Assembly: GCA_028284905.1 (NCBI GenBank)
Contig: JANQQU010000064.1
Span: 62,001 to 126,000, forward strand
Reading direction: 5' to 3'
Length of the DNA: 64,000 nt
Source of the DNA: Calditrichia bacterium
Lineage (GTDB): Bacteria; Calditrichota; Calditrichia; RBG-13-44-9; J075
Positions 54,524-63,583 of the stretch are shown here, one piece after another. A program made the position numbers and the translations under genes. The notes beneath the pieces are model-generated. The model saw only the letters and a program-made list of their open reading frames with translations, searched no databases and was not told the DNA's origin. Each line of letters begins with the position of its first letter. Positions within the stretch are counted from its first letter, which is position 1.

Positions 54524-57118
54524 ATGAGGCGAATCCCACTCATAGCGGCTCTGCTTTGTCTTGTTTTCTCCACTATTCATGCCATCCCCCCACAATCCAG
54601 CGATAAACAGGATTTGCAAGAATTGATTTCATACACTGCTGAACTCGAAGTTCAAACAGAACTGGTTCAGTACGTGTATGAGCAGTACTTACGGCATGGA
54701 GAAGAGACAATACCCGAGCAAAAATTTCTTATCAGTCTTATGGACCTGGTAAATCGGGAAGTCTCGAAAAGACTGAAGAACCCTGGCAAAGCACGTAAAA
54801 AATATTTTGGCGAACTGCACGGCATGCTCGAAGAGATTGAAATTCTCAAGAGACGACTGAAGGCAGCAAATATTCGGGAGCTGGACACGTTCGTCAATGA
54901 CCTTTCCCGCCGAATCAAAGTTACAATCGACAGAGGTGAGGTCGATTTCAAGAAGAAAAAGGTCTTCGAAGACGGTCTGCAAATGCTTTATGTCTCGGAA
55001 GAGACAATTAAGATGGATCAGTCGGAAAGTCCCGGAGATATCAGCGCGAATATTGCCCGCTCCAAAGAAAGGCTGTTAAAAGCTTTCGGCGAAGTGGACA
55101 ACGACGGTGGTAGCATTCTTGGCCGCCCCCCGACAATTTACGATCTGTTTGTAGAATGGCGCCGGACTGAAGAAGTGAAATACAGCCTGCGCCTTGCCGA
55201 TGTACGACTGGCGCGGAAAAATCTCCTGAAGTCTGCGGGATTGCAGGAAGTTCAGCGCATGTTCAACGAAGAGATTAAGCTTGCCTATACCCGCTTTAAC
55301 TATGCGGATTATGAATTGGCAGAGTTGCTGCTCTCCGATGTCAGCGAAGAGTATCCGCTCTGGGGCATTCGAAATATCGATGATGTCTTGTTTTACAAGG
55401 CAGAGTCTAATTTTGCCCTGAATCGCTTAATGCACGCTGAAGAAGATTATAACGAATTGATCCGTAAGTATCCTTCAACAACATATTTGGCTGAAGTATA
55501 CGGACGTCTGGTGCAAATTCATTACACGATGAACAACTATGCGAAAGTTGTAGAATTTGCCAATCTCTATCAGAATCTGGCGCCGTTAAGCAATCCGGAA
55601 TATTACGATATTCAGTTCCTGCAGTCGATGGCCCATTATCAAATGGGTAATTTTGACGAAACCGTCGCTACATTGCTAAATGTGCCGGAAGGCCATGCCT
55701 ACTACTATCTCGCACAATACTTTATCGGAAATGCCTATCTGGACAGCGAGCTGCTCGACGACGCCGTAACCAGTTATTTAAAACTGGTCAACGATCTGGA
55801 AGCACCGGCCTATCTGCATGCCCGCTCTCTTTACAAGCTTTCCGTCGTGGAATATGAACGGGATAACTACCTGGCTGCCATTAATTATCTGAATGAAGTG
55901 GCGCCTGGCTTTTCCCAGTATGACAAAGTTTTGAACGCTCTTGCCTGGTGTTATTACGAGGTTGAACGTTCCAAGCCAGCCGGTGAAAAACGTGATTTTA
56001 GTCAAGCGCGATTCTATGCCAAACGTTTAATTGCCGATTACTATGCTTCACCTTACAAGATGGAAGCAACCGGCTTACTGGCTTATATCAATCAGTCAGA
56101 AAATGAGCCGCTGGAGGCGATTGACTTATACCGGGAAGTCTACCAGGAAAAAGTGAAGCGCGGGTCTATTGAAACTTATATCGGCGAGCGAAACCGTCTG
56201 GAATCATTACATCGCGATGCGATTGAAGAGAAGGAAGCTGCGCTGAGAGAAGGCAACTCCGAAGCATATATTCGGGCGACGGATTTGATTGCCCGGCTTC
56301 AGGTGGAAATACATGGTTTGGATATTTCCGAAACCAGTAGTTCCGGTCTGTTGATGTTTCAGGAAGCGAATGCAGTAATCGATCAAATCAAGGAGTTGAA
56401 CCAATTGCGCCTGGCCGCGGAAGAAAGCAATAACAGTGTGGCTGTCGAACGTATTGACAGTTTACGCGTCCGCCTCGGGGCCATTCTGGAAACATTTCCC
56501 GATGAAGTGTTCGATCCGAAAAGCCGGGTCAACTTTTTTGACGATTATCCGGTCAGTAAATATGTAACGGAAGAAGAGTTACATCATCAGCAACTGGAAC
56601 AGAAGAAGAAAGAAGTGCTTGATGAAATTGCCCGGATCGACATGCTCGTAAAAGAAATGGACGGGCAGATTGCCCATGCCAGCAGCCGGAACAATTTTGA
56701 TCTGGTCGCAAAATATGAGCAGAAACGACGGCACCTGCTGCAGTTGAAAAAACGCTATGACTTTTTATATGTCGGTATTCAGGAAACATCCAGCCAGGAA
56801 AATCCTTATCCGGAATTCAATCGCTGGGGAGATCTTGGGGCATTCGGCATCATTAACGTTTATTTCGACCAGAAGCAAAAATCCCAGGGTAAACTGGTAA
56901 AAGTGGCCGATGTTTTTGAAAGAGTAAATAAACAACTAAACTACCGGAAGCAAGTGATCGAAGATAAGATCAAGAAGATTGAGTCAGAAGTACGATTTAT
57001 GACGATGAAAGCGCGAATGGAAGAGCGAGCACGACTACGGGCCGAAAGAGAAAGAGCTTTCCGGGAAAGTTATTTTGATACAAGAGAATCCGAGACACAG
57101 GATGATCAACAACAATAA
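54524..57118 (+). CDS. Large periplasmic TPR protein (864 residues)
   Basis: Signal peptide IPLIAALLCLVFSTIHA. An N-terminal helical region (about 30-220) has heptad-like charged runs (REVSKRLKNPGKARKKYFGELHGMLEEIEILKRRL). Tetratricopeptide-type repeats occupy about 240-560 (FNYADYELAELLLSDVSEEYPLW, NRLMHAEEDYNELIRKYPSTTYLAEVYGRLVQIHYTMNNYAKV). A long coiled coil follows (about 590-720, LEQKKKEVLDEIARIDMLVKEMDG), then a small domain (NRWGDLGAFGIINVYFDQKQKSQG) and a basic C-terminal coil. No enzyme motif. Same direction as, and 23 bases before, the giant TPR gene. A scaffold for an envelope complex is inferred from that context. Confidence 0.8.
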   Translation: MRRIPLIAALLCLVFSTIHAIPPQSSDKQDLQELISYTAELEVQTELVQYVYEQYLRHGEETIPEQKFLISLMDLVNREVSKRLKNPGKARKKYFGELHGMLEEIEILKRRLKAANIRELDTFVNDLSRRIKVTIDRGEVDFKKKKVFEDGLQMLYVSEETIKMDQSESPGDISANIARSKERLLKAFGEVDNDGGSILGRPPTIYDLFVEWRRTEEVKYSLRLADVRLARKNLLKSAGLQEVQRMFNEEIKLAYTRFNYADYELAELLLSDVSEEYPLWGIRNIDDVLFYKAESNFALNRLMHAEEDYNELIRKYPSTTYLAEVYGRLVQIHYTMNNYAKVVEFANLYQNLAPLSNPEYYDIQFLQSMAHYQMGNFDETVATLLNVPEGHAYYYLAQYFIGNAYLDSELLDDAVTSYLKLVNDLEAPAYLHARSLYKLSVVEYERDNYLAAINYLNEVAPGFSQYDKVLNALAWCYYEVERSKPAGEKRDFSQARFYAKRLIADYYASPYKMEATGLLAYINQSENEPLEAIDLYREVYQEKVKRGSIETYIGERNRLESLHRDAIEEKEAALREGNSEAYIRATDLIARLQVEIHGLDISETSSSGLLMFQEANAVIDQIKELNQLRLAAEESNNSVAVERIDSLRVRLGAILETFPDEVFDPKSRVNFFDDYPVSKYVTEEELHHQQLEQKKKEVLDEIARIDMLVKEMDGQIAHASSRNNFDLVAKYEQKRRHLLQLKKRYDFLYVGIQETSSQENPYPEFNRWGDLGAFGIINVYFDQKQKSQGKLVKVADVFERVNKQLNYRKQVIEDKIKKIESEVRFMTMKARMEERARLRAERERAFRESYFDTRESETQDDQQQ

Positions 57119-57141
57119 GAATTGCAAACAATAGAGAGACA

Positions 57142-60100
57142 ATGGGGTCCGAATTGTTTAAGCTGAAACATTACCTTACCATCATACTCGCTGCGTTGCT
57201 GATGAGCACTTTTTCCGGAGTCGCGCAGGATGGCGCCGTGAAGGATACCAGTCTCAGTGTCTTTTCTGTAAAAGACCTGGTAAAGATTCGTAAAATTCTG
57301 GCTCGGGAACGGGAAGATCTCCTGAAAGAACAGGAAAAAATCCGTCAGCGAGGTGTAGAAGTTACCCAGGAATTTCTGGGTAAAAGCAAAGATGAAAATT
57401 CGAATCAGGATAAAATTCTGATTCGTGTTGCTGAGTATTATATCGAAGAAGAAGATCTGAATTTCGAACGCCGCTACGACAAATACGAAGCGGATTACGA
57501 AGTTTATGAGCAGGAAGCTAAAGCCTTCGAAGCGGGGCAATTGGCCGCCATGCCGGCGGAGCCGAAGCTGCCGCAGAAAAATTATCAGGAAGCGATTGCG
57601 ATCTACGACCTGATCATTCGTAACTTCCAGGAATCTGACCTGGTGGATGATGCTTATTACAACAAGGCATATCTGTTGAATGAGATGGAAGAGTTCGAGA
57701 CTGCTCAGCAAATTTTCCAATCGATTATCGACGAATTTCCGGAAAGTGAATATGCACCGGAAGCATATATGAAGCTTGCGGAAAGTTTTTTCTACCCGGA
57801 GCCGGGAGATGATACCGCGGAAACGATTCTGAAACTGAACAAAGCGATTCAGCTTTACAAGAACGTGCTGCAGTATAAAGATTCTCCCCGCTATGACGAA
57901 GCACTGTACAAGCTCGGGTGGAGCTACTATCGCCTCGCCGGTGAAAATCCCGATTATTATACCGATGCCATCGTTTACTTTATGGCGGTTATTCAGGATA
58001 TCGAGAAGCTGAAGGCATTAGATCCCACCGGAGAAATTATCCGGGCAGATGTAAAGCCGGAAGCGCTGCAGTTTGTCGCGGCATCTTTTATTGATCCTGC
58101 TTATAACAAAAGCGGGGTAGATAACGCTCGGACATTTATCGAGAAGCTGGACAAGCCATCCTTTGGTGTAGACATTATGTATAACATCGGTGATCGTTAT
58201 GCGAAGATCACCCGCTGGACCGATGCGATTCAGGCCTACAACGAATTGCTGCTGATGTATCCGGATTATCTCTATGCACCTGGCGTGCAAAAGAAAATTG
58301 CCGATGCTTACATCGCCAGTGAAGAATATGAGCAGGCTTTCGCGGAAAGAAAATTGCTGTTTGAAAGCTACAATCCGAAATCCGAATGGTATGCCCGTTT
58401 GGAAGCGCGGGACGATCTCGAAGAGCAGATTACCGCAATGGATGAAGCATACAGCTTAACGGAAGAAGCCTTCCGTACCAATATTACATACCTTTATAAT
58501 AAGGCCCTGGCGAAAGAAAGCGACGGCGGAGAAGTTCGCGCGGATTTCGAAGAATTCGTTGATTTGTGTAAGCTCTATCTGGATAACTATCCAACCGACG
58601 AAAAAGCGTATGAAATCAACTGGGCGCTCGCTTATGTTTTCGATACCCGGCTCGGCCGTTTCGAAGAGGCGTTTGCCGAATATATCCGCGTGAGTAACGA
58701 TTACCTGGAAGATGATCACCAGTTTGATGCGGCAATCAACGCGATTAACTCTGCTGATACCCTGGTTAAAATCAGCGTCTCTTCCGCTTCTCTGACGGAA
58801 ATCGGCGCGGATCAGCCCGTGGGACGTGCGGTGAAAACGCTGACACCGGAAGAAAAGATGCTTGCGGAAGCTTATGACAACTTTATCAAGCTGTTCCCGG
58901 ATTCACCGGAAACGCCGACCATTCTGGCTGCAGCCGGTGCGTTGTATTACAACAAGCGTCAGTATGATCTTGCGAAAAAATATTATAAAACGATGGTTAC
59001 CAAATTCCCCTCTTCTCAGCAGAAGAGCGTTGGTCTCCTCTCGTTGATGAACAGTTATTTCTTCCTGGGGCAATATCGTGATTCCGAGATTGTCGCCAAG
59101 AAAATTCTCAATACTTCCGGCATCCCGGAAGAGCAAATCAAGGTTGCGCAAAGCCGTATCGGTGAGTCCATCTTCAAAAATGGTGAACGCCTGGAGCAGC
59201 AGGGCAATCATGCCGAAGCTGCGAAGGAATATCGCCGGGTTTACGAAGAAGCTGCCAGTTATGTCTCATTCGTGGATAACTCGCTCTTCCGTAGTGCCCG
59301 TAATTTTGAGCAGGCCGGCGAATGGTTAAAAGCGATTGAAACTTATGAGATTCTGGTGAGCGACTTCCCCGAATCGAAACAGTTGCTCTCTGCTTATATC
59401 AACATCGCTTCTGACTACAAAGAGCTGGAAGATTTTCTGAATGTGGCGAAAACTAACGAGCGTATTTTTGATCGTTTCTCCGGTACGCCGGAAGCGGAAA
59501 ATGCACTCTATAATGCCAGCCTTTTCTATGAGAAAGCTGAAGCATGGGATGAAGCGATTCGTGCGAATAACCTTTACATCGGCACTTATCCGAGCAATCC
59601 GGAATCGAAAGACCTTCTTTTCGAGAATGCCCGTTTCTATCTGAAGCTGGACGATCTTGCCAGCGCAAACCGTATTTATGACGAATTTGCCTCGCAATAT
59701 CCGAATGATCCGCTGACGATTGAGGCATTCTATAATCGCGGTGTTTACTACTTCGAGCGCACTAAAAACGACTCAGCGAAGATCGAGTTTAATAAGGCGA
59801 TTGCCCGCAGCAGCGATTTCGCTCGTGCCGGTCGCGATCCCAATCTTTACTTCGCTGCAGAATCCAATTACAAGCTGGGACAAATTCTCTATCGCGAATA
59901 CAAGGACATTCAGCTGAGCTATCCGCAAAACACCTTGCGGGCGCAATTGGAACGCAAGCAGGCAAAGCTGACCGAGGTAGAAGGCGCTTTTACACAGGTC
60001 ATCAGTCTGGGATCGATACGTAGTTTCGAAGCGATGTATCGAATCGCCGAAGCGTATGAAGAGTTTGCAAATGCTATCGCCAATCAGGCCTTGCCGGAGG

Positions 60101-61926
60101 ATCTAAGCCGGGATGAACGTCTCGTTCAGAAAACCCAGGTGTTTAATGCCTCGGTGCCGGCATATGAGCGTGCGGTGAACGAATACAAAAATGTTTTAAT
60201 TAACTTGCCGGCACTGGCCGAAAAACTGGATGTCTCCATGGACACAACCAGCGTAATAACGGATACCACTCCGGAAGTTAATGATACGACGGTCGCTATC
60301 CGGAAAGAGGCGGAAGTGGACAGCAGTAGCGAAGTTGCCCTGAAATGGTACGGCCGTGCCAAGGACAACATCTCCCTGATTCAGTATAATGTCGCTGAAC
60401 GTTCGTCGGATTTTGTTACCGACTATCTCCGCGTCGAGAATCCGGAGACTGGCTTACGGTCACTGGTATTTCAGGATCAGGTATTGAGAACGTTAGTTGC
60501 TCAACAGGTAACCACGACAATCGATGCGCATTTGAAGAATCTGGAAATCGCCAACGAGCTTGGTCTGGAAAATAAATATGTGGAAGAATCCAAACGGAAG
60601 ATTCTGCTCTCCAGAAATGTGCTGGCGACTGAATATGAAGGACTGTTCTATCAGGCCATTCAGGAGTTTAGAAATGCCTTGCCAACCCTGGAAGATTTGA
60701 TCGAGCAGGGAGAAGGCGCTGTATCCGCAGAAGGTCTCGATTACTATGACTTTCAGGATACTTATGTAATGCAAATGATCTACAATATGGATCAATATGC
60801 CAAGATCGCACTGAATCAATATAAGATTACCTTGCAACTGGCTCAGGAGCATAACATCAATTCCGATACTCGCTTAACCACGGAACAGCGAATGTTCAAT
60901 TTTGGTTACGATGCCGGTCAGCAGCTGACTCAATTGGCAGTAGTGCCGACGCAGAAGAGTGAGGAATTTATTACCAAGTATGATTCGACCCAGAATGAGA
61001 ATTTCTCTCTTGGTGGTACTTTCTTTGACGATCAGGCGTTCGAACTGGGACAATACTCGCAGGATATTTATGCTTTTGCCTATGACATCAGTAAGGAATT
61101 TCAGATCGAGAATATCTGGACGCAGTTGATGCTGGTGCAACTGGTACAACTGGATCCGGTAACTTACCTGGAAGATCTTCCCAAGCGGGAGTTTAATGTC
61201 GCCAGTGACAATTCCTGGAAAGCGACCACCCGATATACCACCGGCTGGAATACCAATGTTGTCAGCGATGGTGATTGGGGAGATGCAAAGGTAATACCGA
61301 CGCCGATCGATCTTACCTTTTCCGGATTTGATTCTCTGAACGTTGCACCAGCGGCAATTTGGGTGAGCGAACTGGCAGCCGGCACAACCGGCAGCGGCTC
61401 TGTCAATCCACTTGAGTTGGAAGACCGTTCCGTGGTGGATTCTCTGGCCGAAGATAACACGCTGGATCAAACATCACTGGAAACCTTGCGGGATACTTCG
61501 CTGGCAATTCTGGACAGAATTGAAGAGCCCGACACGCTGGAAGCCTTTTTCCGCCAGCGGGTGCAATTGGATTCCAAGCCGATTGACGGCTGGATTTCGG
61601 TGACCGGCGATAAAACGTATCATCTTTACATCAATGATGTGTATATTACCGGCGGAGACATGTCGCCCTTCGAAACCGTTGAGTATTTACCTTTCGATAT
61701 TTTTTCAGAATTCCTGAAGGAAGGTGAAAACCTGATTGCAATGTCCGTAAAAGACTTTGACGGACCGCCGCGCCAGGGATTGAAGTTTCATATGTTGCTG
61801 AAGCTGCTCCCGGGCGAAGTATCGCAGTCAATTGAGCAGATTCGGGCGAAAATGCAGCAGGACAATGTTGATCCTGTCCAGCTCCAAAAAACCGGAATTA
61901 CGAATAAAAACCGAATTGTTGATTAA
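57142..61926 (+). CDS. Giant periplasmic TPR protein (1594 residues)
   Basis: Signal peptide YLTIILAALLMSTFSGVAQ with GAGAG ribosome site. About 20 or more TPR-like repeats run from about 100 to 1000 (LIIRNFQESDLVDDAYYNKAYLLNEMEEFETAQQIFQSIIDEFPES, YEILVSDFPESKQLLSAYINIASDYKELEDF, NNLYIGTYPSNPESKDLLFENARFYLKLDDLASA). A helical region with a Thr/Asp-rich linker (TSVITDTTPEVNDTTVAI, near 1035) follows. The C-terminal part (about 1330-1575) is beta-rich, ending in a galactose-binding-like domain (GWISVTGDKTYHLYINDVYITGG, EGENLIAMSVKDFDGPPRQGLKFHMLL). No catalytic motif. Thirteen bases precede the next gene; likely partner of the ExbB/ExbD motor downstream. Confidence 0.82.
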   Translation: MGSELFKLKHYLTIILAALLMSTFSGVAQDGAVKDTSLSVFSVKDLVKIRKILAREREDLLKEQEKIRQRGVEVTQEFLGKSKDENSNQDKILIRVAEYYIEEEDLNFERRYDKYEADYEVYEQEAKAFEAGQLAAMPAEPKLPQKNYQEAIAIYDLIIRNFQESDLVDDAYYNKAYLLNEMEEFETAQQIFQSIIDEFPESEYAPEAYMKLAESFFYPEPGDDTAETILKLNKAIQLYKNVLQYKDSPRYDEALYKLGWSYYRLAGENPDYYTDAIVYFMAVIQDIEKLKALDPTGEIIRADVKPEALQFVAASFIDPAYNKSGVDNARTFIEKLDKPSFGVDIMYNIGDRYAKITRWTDAIQAYNELLLMYPDYLYAPGVQKKIADAYIASEEYEQAFAERKLLFESYNPKSEWYARLEARDDLEEQITAMDEAYSLTEEAFRTNITYLYNKALAKESDGGEVRADFEEFVDLCKLYLDNYPTDEKAYEINWALAYVFDTRLGRFEEAFAEYIRVSNDYLEDDHQFDAAINAINSADTLVKISVSSASLTEIGADQPVGRAVKTLTPEEKMLAEAYDNFIKLFPDSPETPTILAAAGALYYNKRQYDLAKKYYKTMVTKFPSSQQKSVGLLSLMNSYFFLGQYRDSEIVAKKILNTSGIPEEQIKVAQSRIGESIFKNGERLEQQGNHAEAAKEYRRVYEEAASYVSFVDNSLFRSARNFEQAGEWLKAIETYEILVSDFPESKQLLSAYINIASDYKELEDFLNVAKTNERIFDRFSGTPEAENALYNASLFYEKAEAWDEAIRANNLYIGTYPSNPESKDLLFENARFYLKLDDLASANRIYDEFASQYPNDPLTIEAFYNRGVYYFERTKNDSAKIEFNKAIARSSDFARAGRDPNLYFAAESNYKLGQILYREYKDIQLSYPQNTLRAQLERKQAKLTEVEGAFTQVISLGSIRSFEAMYRIAEAYEEFANAIANQALPEDLSRDERLVQKTQVFNASVPAYERAVNEYKNVLINLPALAEKLDVSMDTTSVITDTTPEVNDTTVAIRKEAEVDSSSEVALKWYGRAKDNISLIQYNVAERSSDFVTDYLRVENPETGLRSLVFQDQVLRTLVAQQVTTTIDAHLKNLEIANELGLENKYVEESKRKILLSRNVLATEYEGLFYQAIQEFRNALPTLEDLIEQGEGAVSAEGLDYYDFQDTYVMQMIYNMDQYAKIALNQYKITLQLAQEHNINSDTRLTTEQRMFNFGYDAGQQLTQLAVVPTQKSEEFITKYDSTQNENFSLGGTFFDDQAFELGQYSQDIYAFAYDISKEFQIENIWTQLMLVQLVQLDPVTYLEDLPKREFNVASDNSWKATTRYTTGWNTNVVSDGDWGDAKVIPTPIDLTFSGFDSLNVAPAAIWVSELAAGTTGSGSVNPLELEDRSVVDSLAEDNTLDQTSLETLRDTSLAILDRIEEPDTLEAFFRQRVQLDSKPIDGWISVTGDKTYHLYINDVYITGGDMSPFETVEYLPFDIFSEFLKEGENLIAMSVKDFDGPPRQGLKFHMLLKLLPGEVSQSIEQIRAKMQQDNVDPVQLQKTGITNKNRIVD

Positions 61927-61938
61927 AAGGGGAAATAG

Positions 61939-62280
61939 ATGATTCAGGTCAGATATCTTTCTTTTATGGTCTTTATATTATGTGCGCTTAGCAGCGTTTC
62001 CCTGGCTCAGGATCAGGGGCAAAGCGGGCAACAACAGCAGGCAAGTAGCGGCGATGTTATTCAGATTGAAGCACAAATTCTGGACGCCCGCGTAGAGTTG
62101 CCGCAGGTTCAGATATTAGACAAGCGTAAGAAAGTGCAGTTCGAAGAAGTAAAAGTAGAGAAAAGCTTCCGTTCGGAACTCTCCGCAAGAACCGAAGAGT
62201 TAAAATTTACGCCAAATACCAGCGGGAAAATCAAGCGAATTAAAGATATAGAAGCATTATTAAATAAAAATAGATTTTAA
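61939..62280 (+). CDS. Small secreted protein of the TPR-ExbBD locus
   Basis: A 113-residue protein with signal peptide YLSFMVFILCALSSVSLA and a Gln-rich linker (DQGQSGQQQQASSGD). The mature domain has a repeated short pattern (IEAQILDARVELPQVQILDKRKKVQFEEVKVEKSFRSEL). I do not recognise a family. It may be periplasmic or have a weak outer-membrane link; its tight position (12 bases after the TPR gene, 43 before exbB) says it belongs to the same complex. Confidence 0.75.
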   Translation: MIQVRYLSFMVFILCALSSVSLAQDQGQSGQQQQASSGDVIQIEAQILDARVELPQVQILDKRKKVQFEEVKVEKSFRSELSARTEELKFTPNTSGKIKRIKDIEALLNKNRF

Positions 62281-62323
62281 CTGAAAATGGAATCGTTTAT
62301 AACATACTAAGGAGAAATTACTT

Positions 62324-62989
62324 ATGGGCAGTCAGTTTTGGAGTGAATTCTTTAACTCTTTTAGTCCGAACTCCGAAGGATTTGCATTCATGTGGTTTAT
62401 CTTGTTCTTTCTGGTGATTGCCATCGCTATTGCCGCGGAAAGAATCTATTACGTGATGGTACGGTCAAATGTGAATTCTGATAAGTTCATGATGGAAATC
62501 CGCAAATACGTTACCAGTGGTAATATGAAACGCGCCATCGAATTGTGCGAAGCTGGCAAACAGCGCGCATTACCTTATGTTGTCCTCGCAGGACTGAAGA
62601 AAGTAGCTGAAAGTGAAAGTCTTGATTTCCGTTCTATTCAGAACGCAGTGGATGAAGGCACGCTGGAAGTGATACCGAAACTGCAAAGACGCACAAATTA
62701 TTTGTCTATGATCGCAAATATTGCAACTTTGACCGGTTTGATGGGTACGATTTACGGTCTTATTATCGCATTTGCTTCTGTGGGTAGTGCAGACATCCCC
62801 GATGATCAAAAAACCAGGTTACTGGCCGCTGGTATTTCGACAGCGATGAATACTACGATCTTCGGATTGGCTGTTGCAATTCCCACTATTGTATTATACA
62901 ATGTTATTCAGAATAAGACCGCCCAGATTATTGACGACATGGATGAACATCTGGTCAAATTAATCAATCTAATTACCGGAAGTCGTTAA
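62324..62989 (+). CDS. exbB: ExbB/TolQ/MotA-family proton-channel subunit
   Basis: A 221-residue protein with three membrane helices: AFMWFILFFLVIAIAIAAERIYYV, LSMIANIATLTGLMGTIYGLIIAF and AGISTAMNTTIFGLAVAIPTIVLYNV. The family core P-x-LG..GT.xG is present as ATLTGLMGTIYGL, and the T residues in TAMNTTIFGL line the channel. It forms the pentameric ring around ExbD-type dimers and turns proton flow into force. Strong ribosome site AAGGAGAAATT. Which of TonB, Tol-Pal, gliding or a new function it drives cannot be read; no TonB/TolA gene is adjacent. Confidence 0.9.
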   Translation: MGSQFWSEFFNSFSPNSEGFAFMWFILFFLVIAIAIAAERIYYVMVRSNVNSDKFMMEIRKYVTSGNMKRAIELCEAGKQRALPYVVLAGLKKVAESESLDFRSIQNAVDEGTLEVIPKLQRRTNYLSMIANIATLTGLMGTIYGLIIAFASVGSADIPDDQKTRLLAAGISTAMNTTIFGLAVAIPTIVLYNVIQNKTAQIIDDMDEHLVKLINLITGSR

Positions 62990-63015
62990 ACCGAAAAAGT
63001 GACTGAGGCGTATTT

Positions 63016-63567
63016 ATGGCTTTTAAACCCTCAATGCGTGCGCATAACAAAGTTACTGAAATTCCCCTGGATATCCGTCCGGTGATGAACCTGATGGTTG
63101 TGCTGATCCCGATTCTCCTCTATAGTGCGGAGTTCGTAAAGCTCTCGATCCGGGAATTGAATCTGCCTCCAGCGGCCAGAAAAGGCCCGGGAGACAGTGC
63201 CGGTGATAATATCGAAAAGGAAAAACGCTTCCAGTTGACCGTTATTTTGTCGAAAAACGGATTCTATATTGGTAACAAAGCCGGCTATTTGACCGGTGAA
63301 GCCAATACCGAATCCGAACCGACGATCCCGATCCTGGAAGATGGCACCTACGATTATGTCGCATTGCAAGAACAACTGATCGAAATTAAAGATAAAATTA
63401 AAGATCAGGGATTTATTGACGAAAAAAGTATTATTATATCCGCTGAGGCAGATATAGAATATAAACACATTATTAAAACCGTGGATAATATCACCGTCTT
63501 TGAAGCTGTCGACGGCAACCTGGAAGAGTTATTCCCACAGATTAATATCGGTCAGGTAATTATCTAG
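63016..63567 (+). CDS. ExbD/TolR-like subunit with Asn at the proton-carrying position
   Basis: A 183-residue protein: short cytoplasmic N-terminus, one membrane helix (MNLMVVLIPILLYSAEFV) and a periplasmic domain (about 65-183) with the ExbD pattern ILSKNGFYIGNKAGYL and KSIIISAEADIEYKHIIKTVDNI. In ExbD/TolR the helix starts P-x-I-D-V-M-L-V-L with Asp as the only protonatable residue; here the same place reads P-V-M-N-L-M-V-V-L, so Asn25 replaces Asp. It therefore cannot carry a proton alone and likely pairs with the second ExbD encoded next. Confidence 0.85.
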   Translation: MAFKPSMRAHNKVTEIPLDIRPVMNLMVVLIPILLYSAEFVKLSIRELNLPPAARKGPGDSAGDNIEKEKRFQLTVILSKNGFYIGNKAGYLTGEANTESEPTIPILEDGTYDYVALQEQLIEIKDKIKDQGFIDEKSIIISAEADIEYKHIIKTVDNITVFEAVDGNLEELFPQINIGQVII

Positions 63568-63583
63568 CGAAGGATAAAACGCA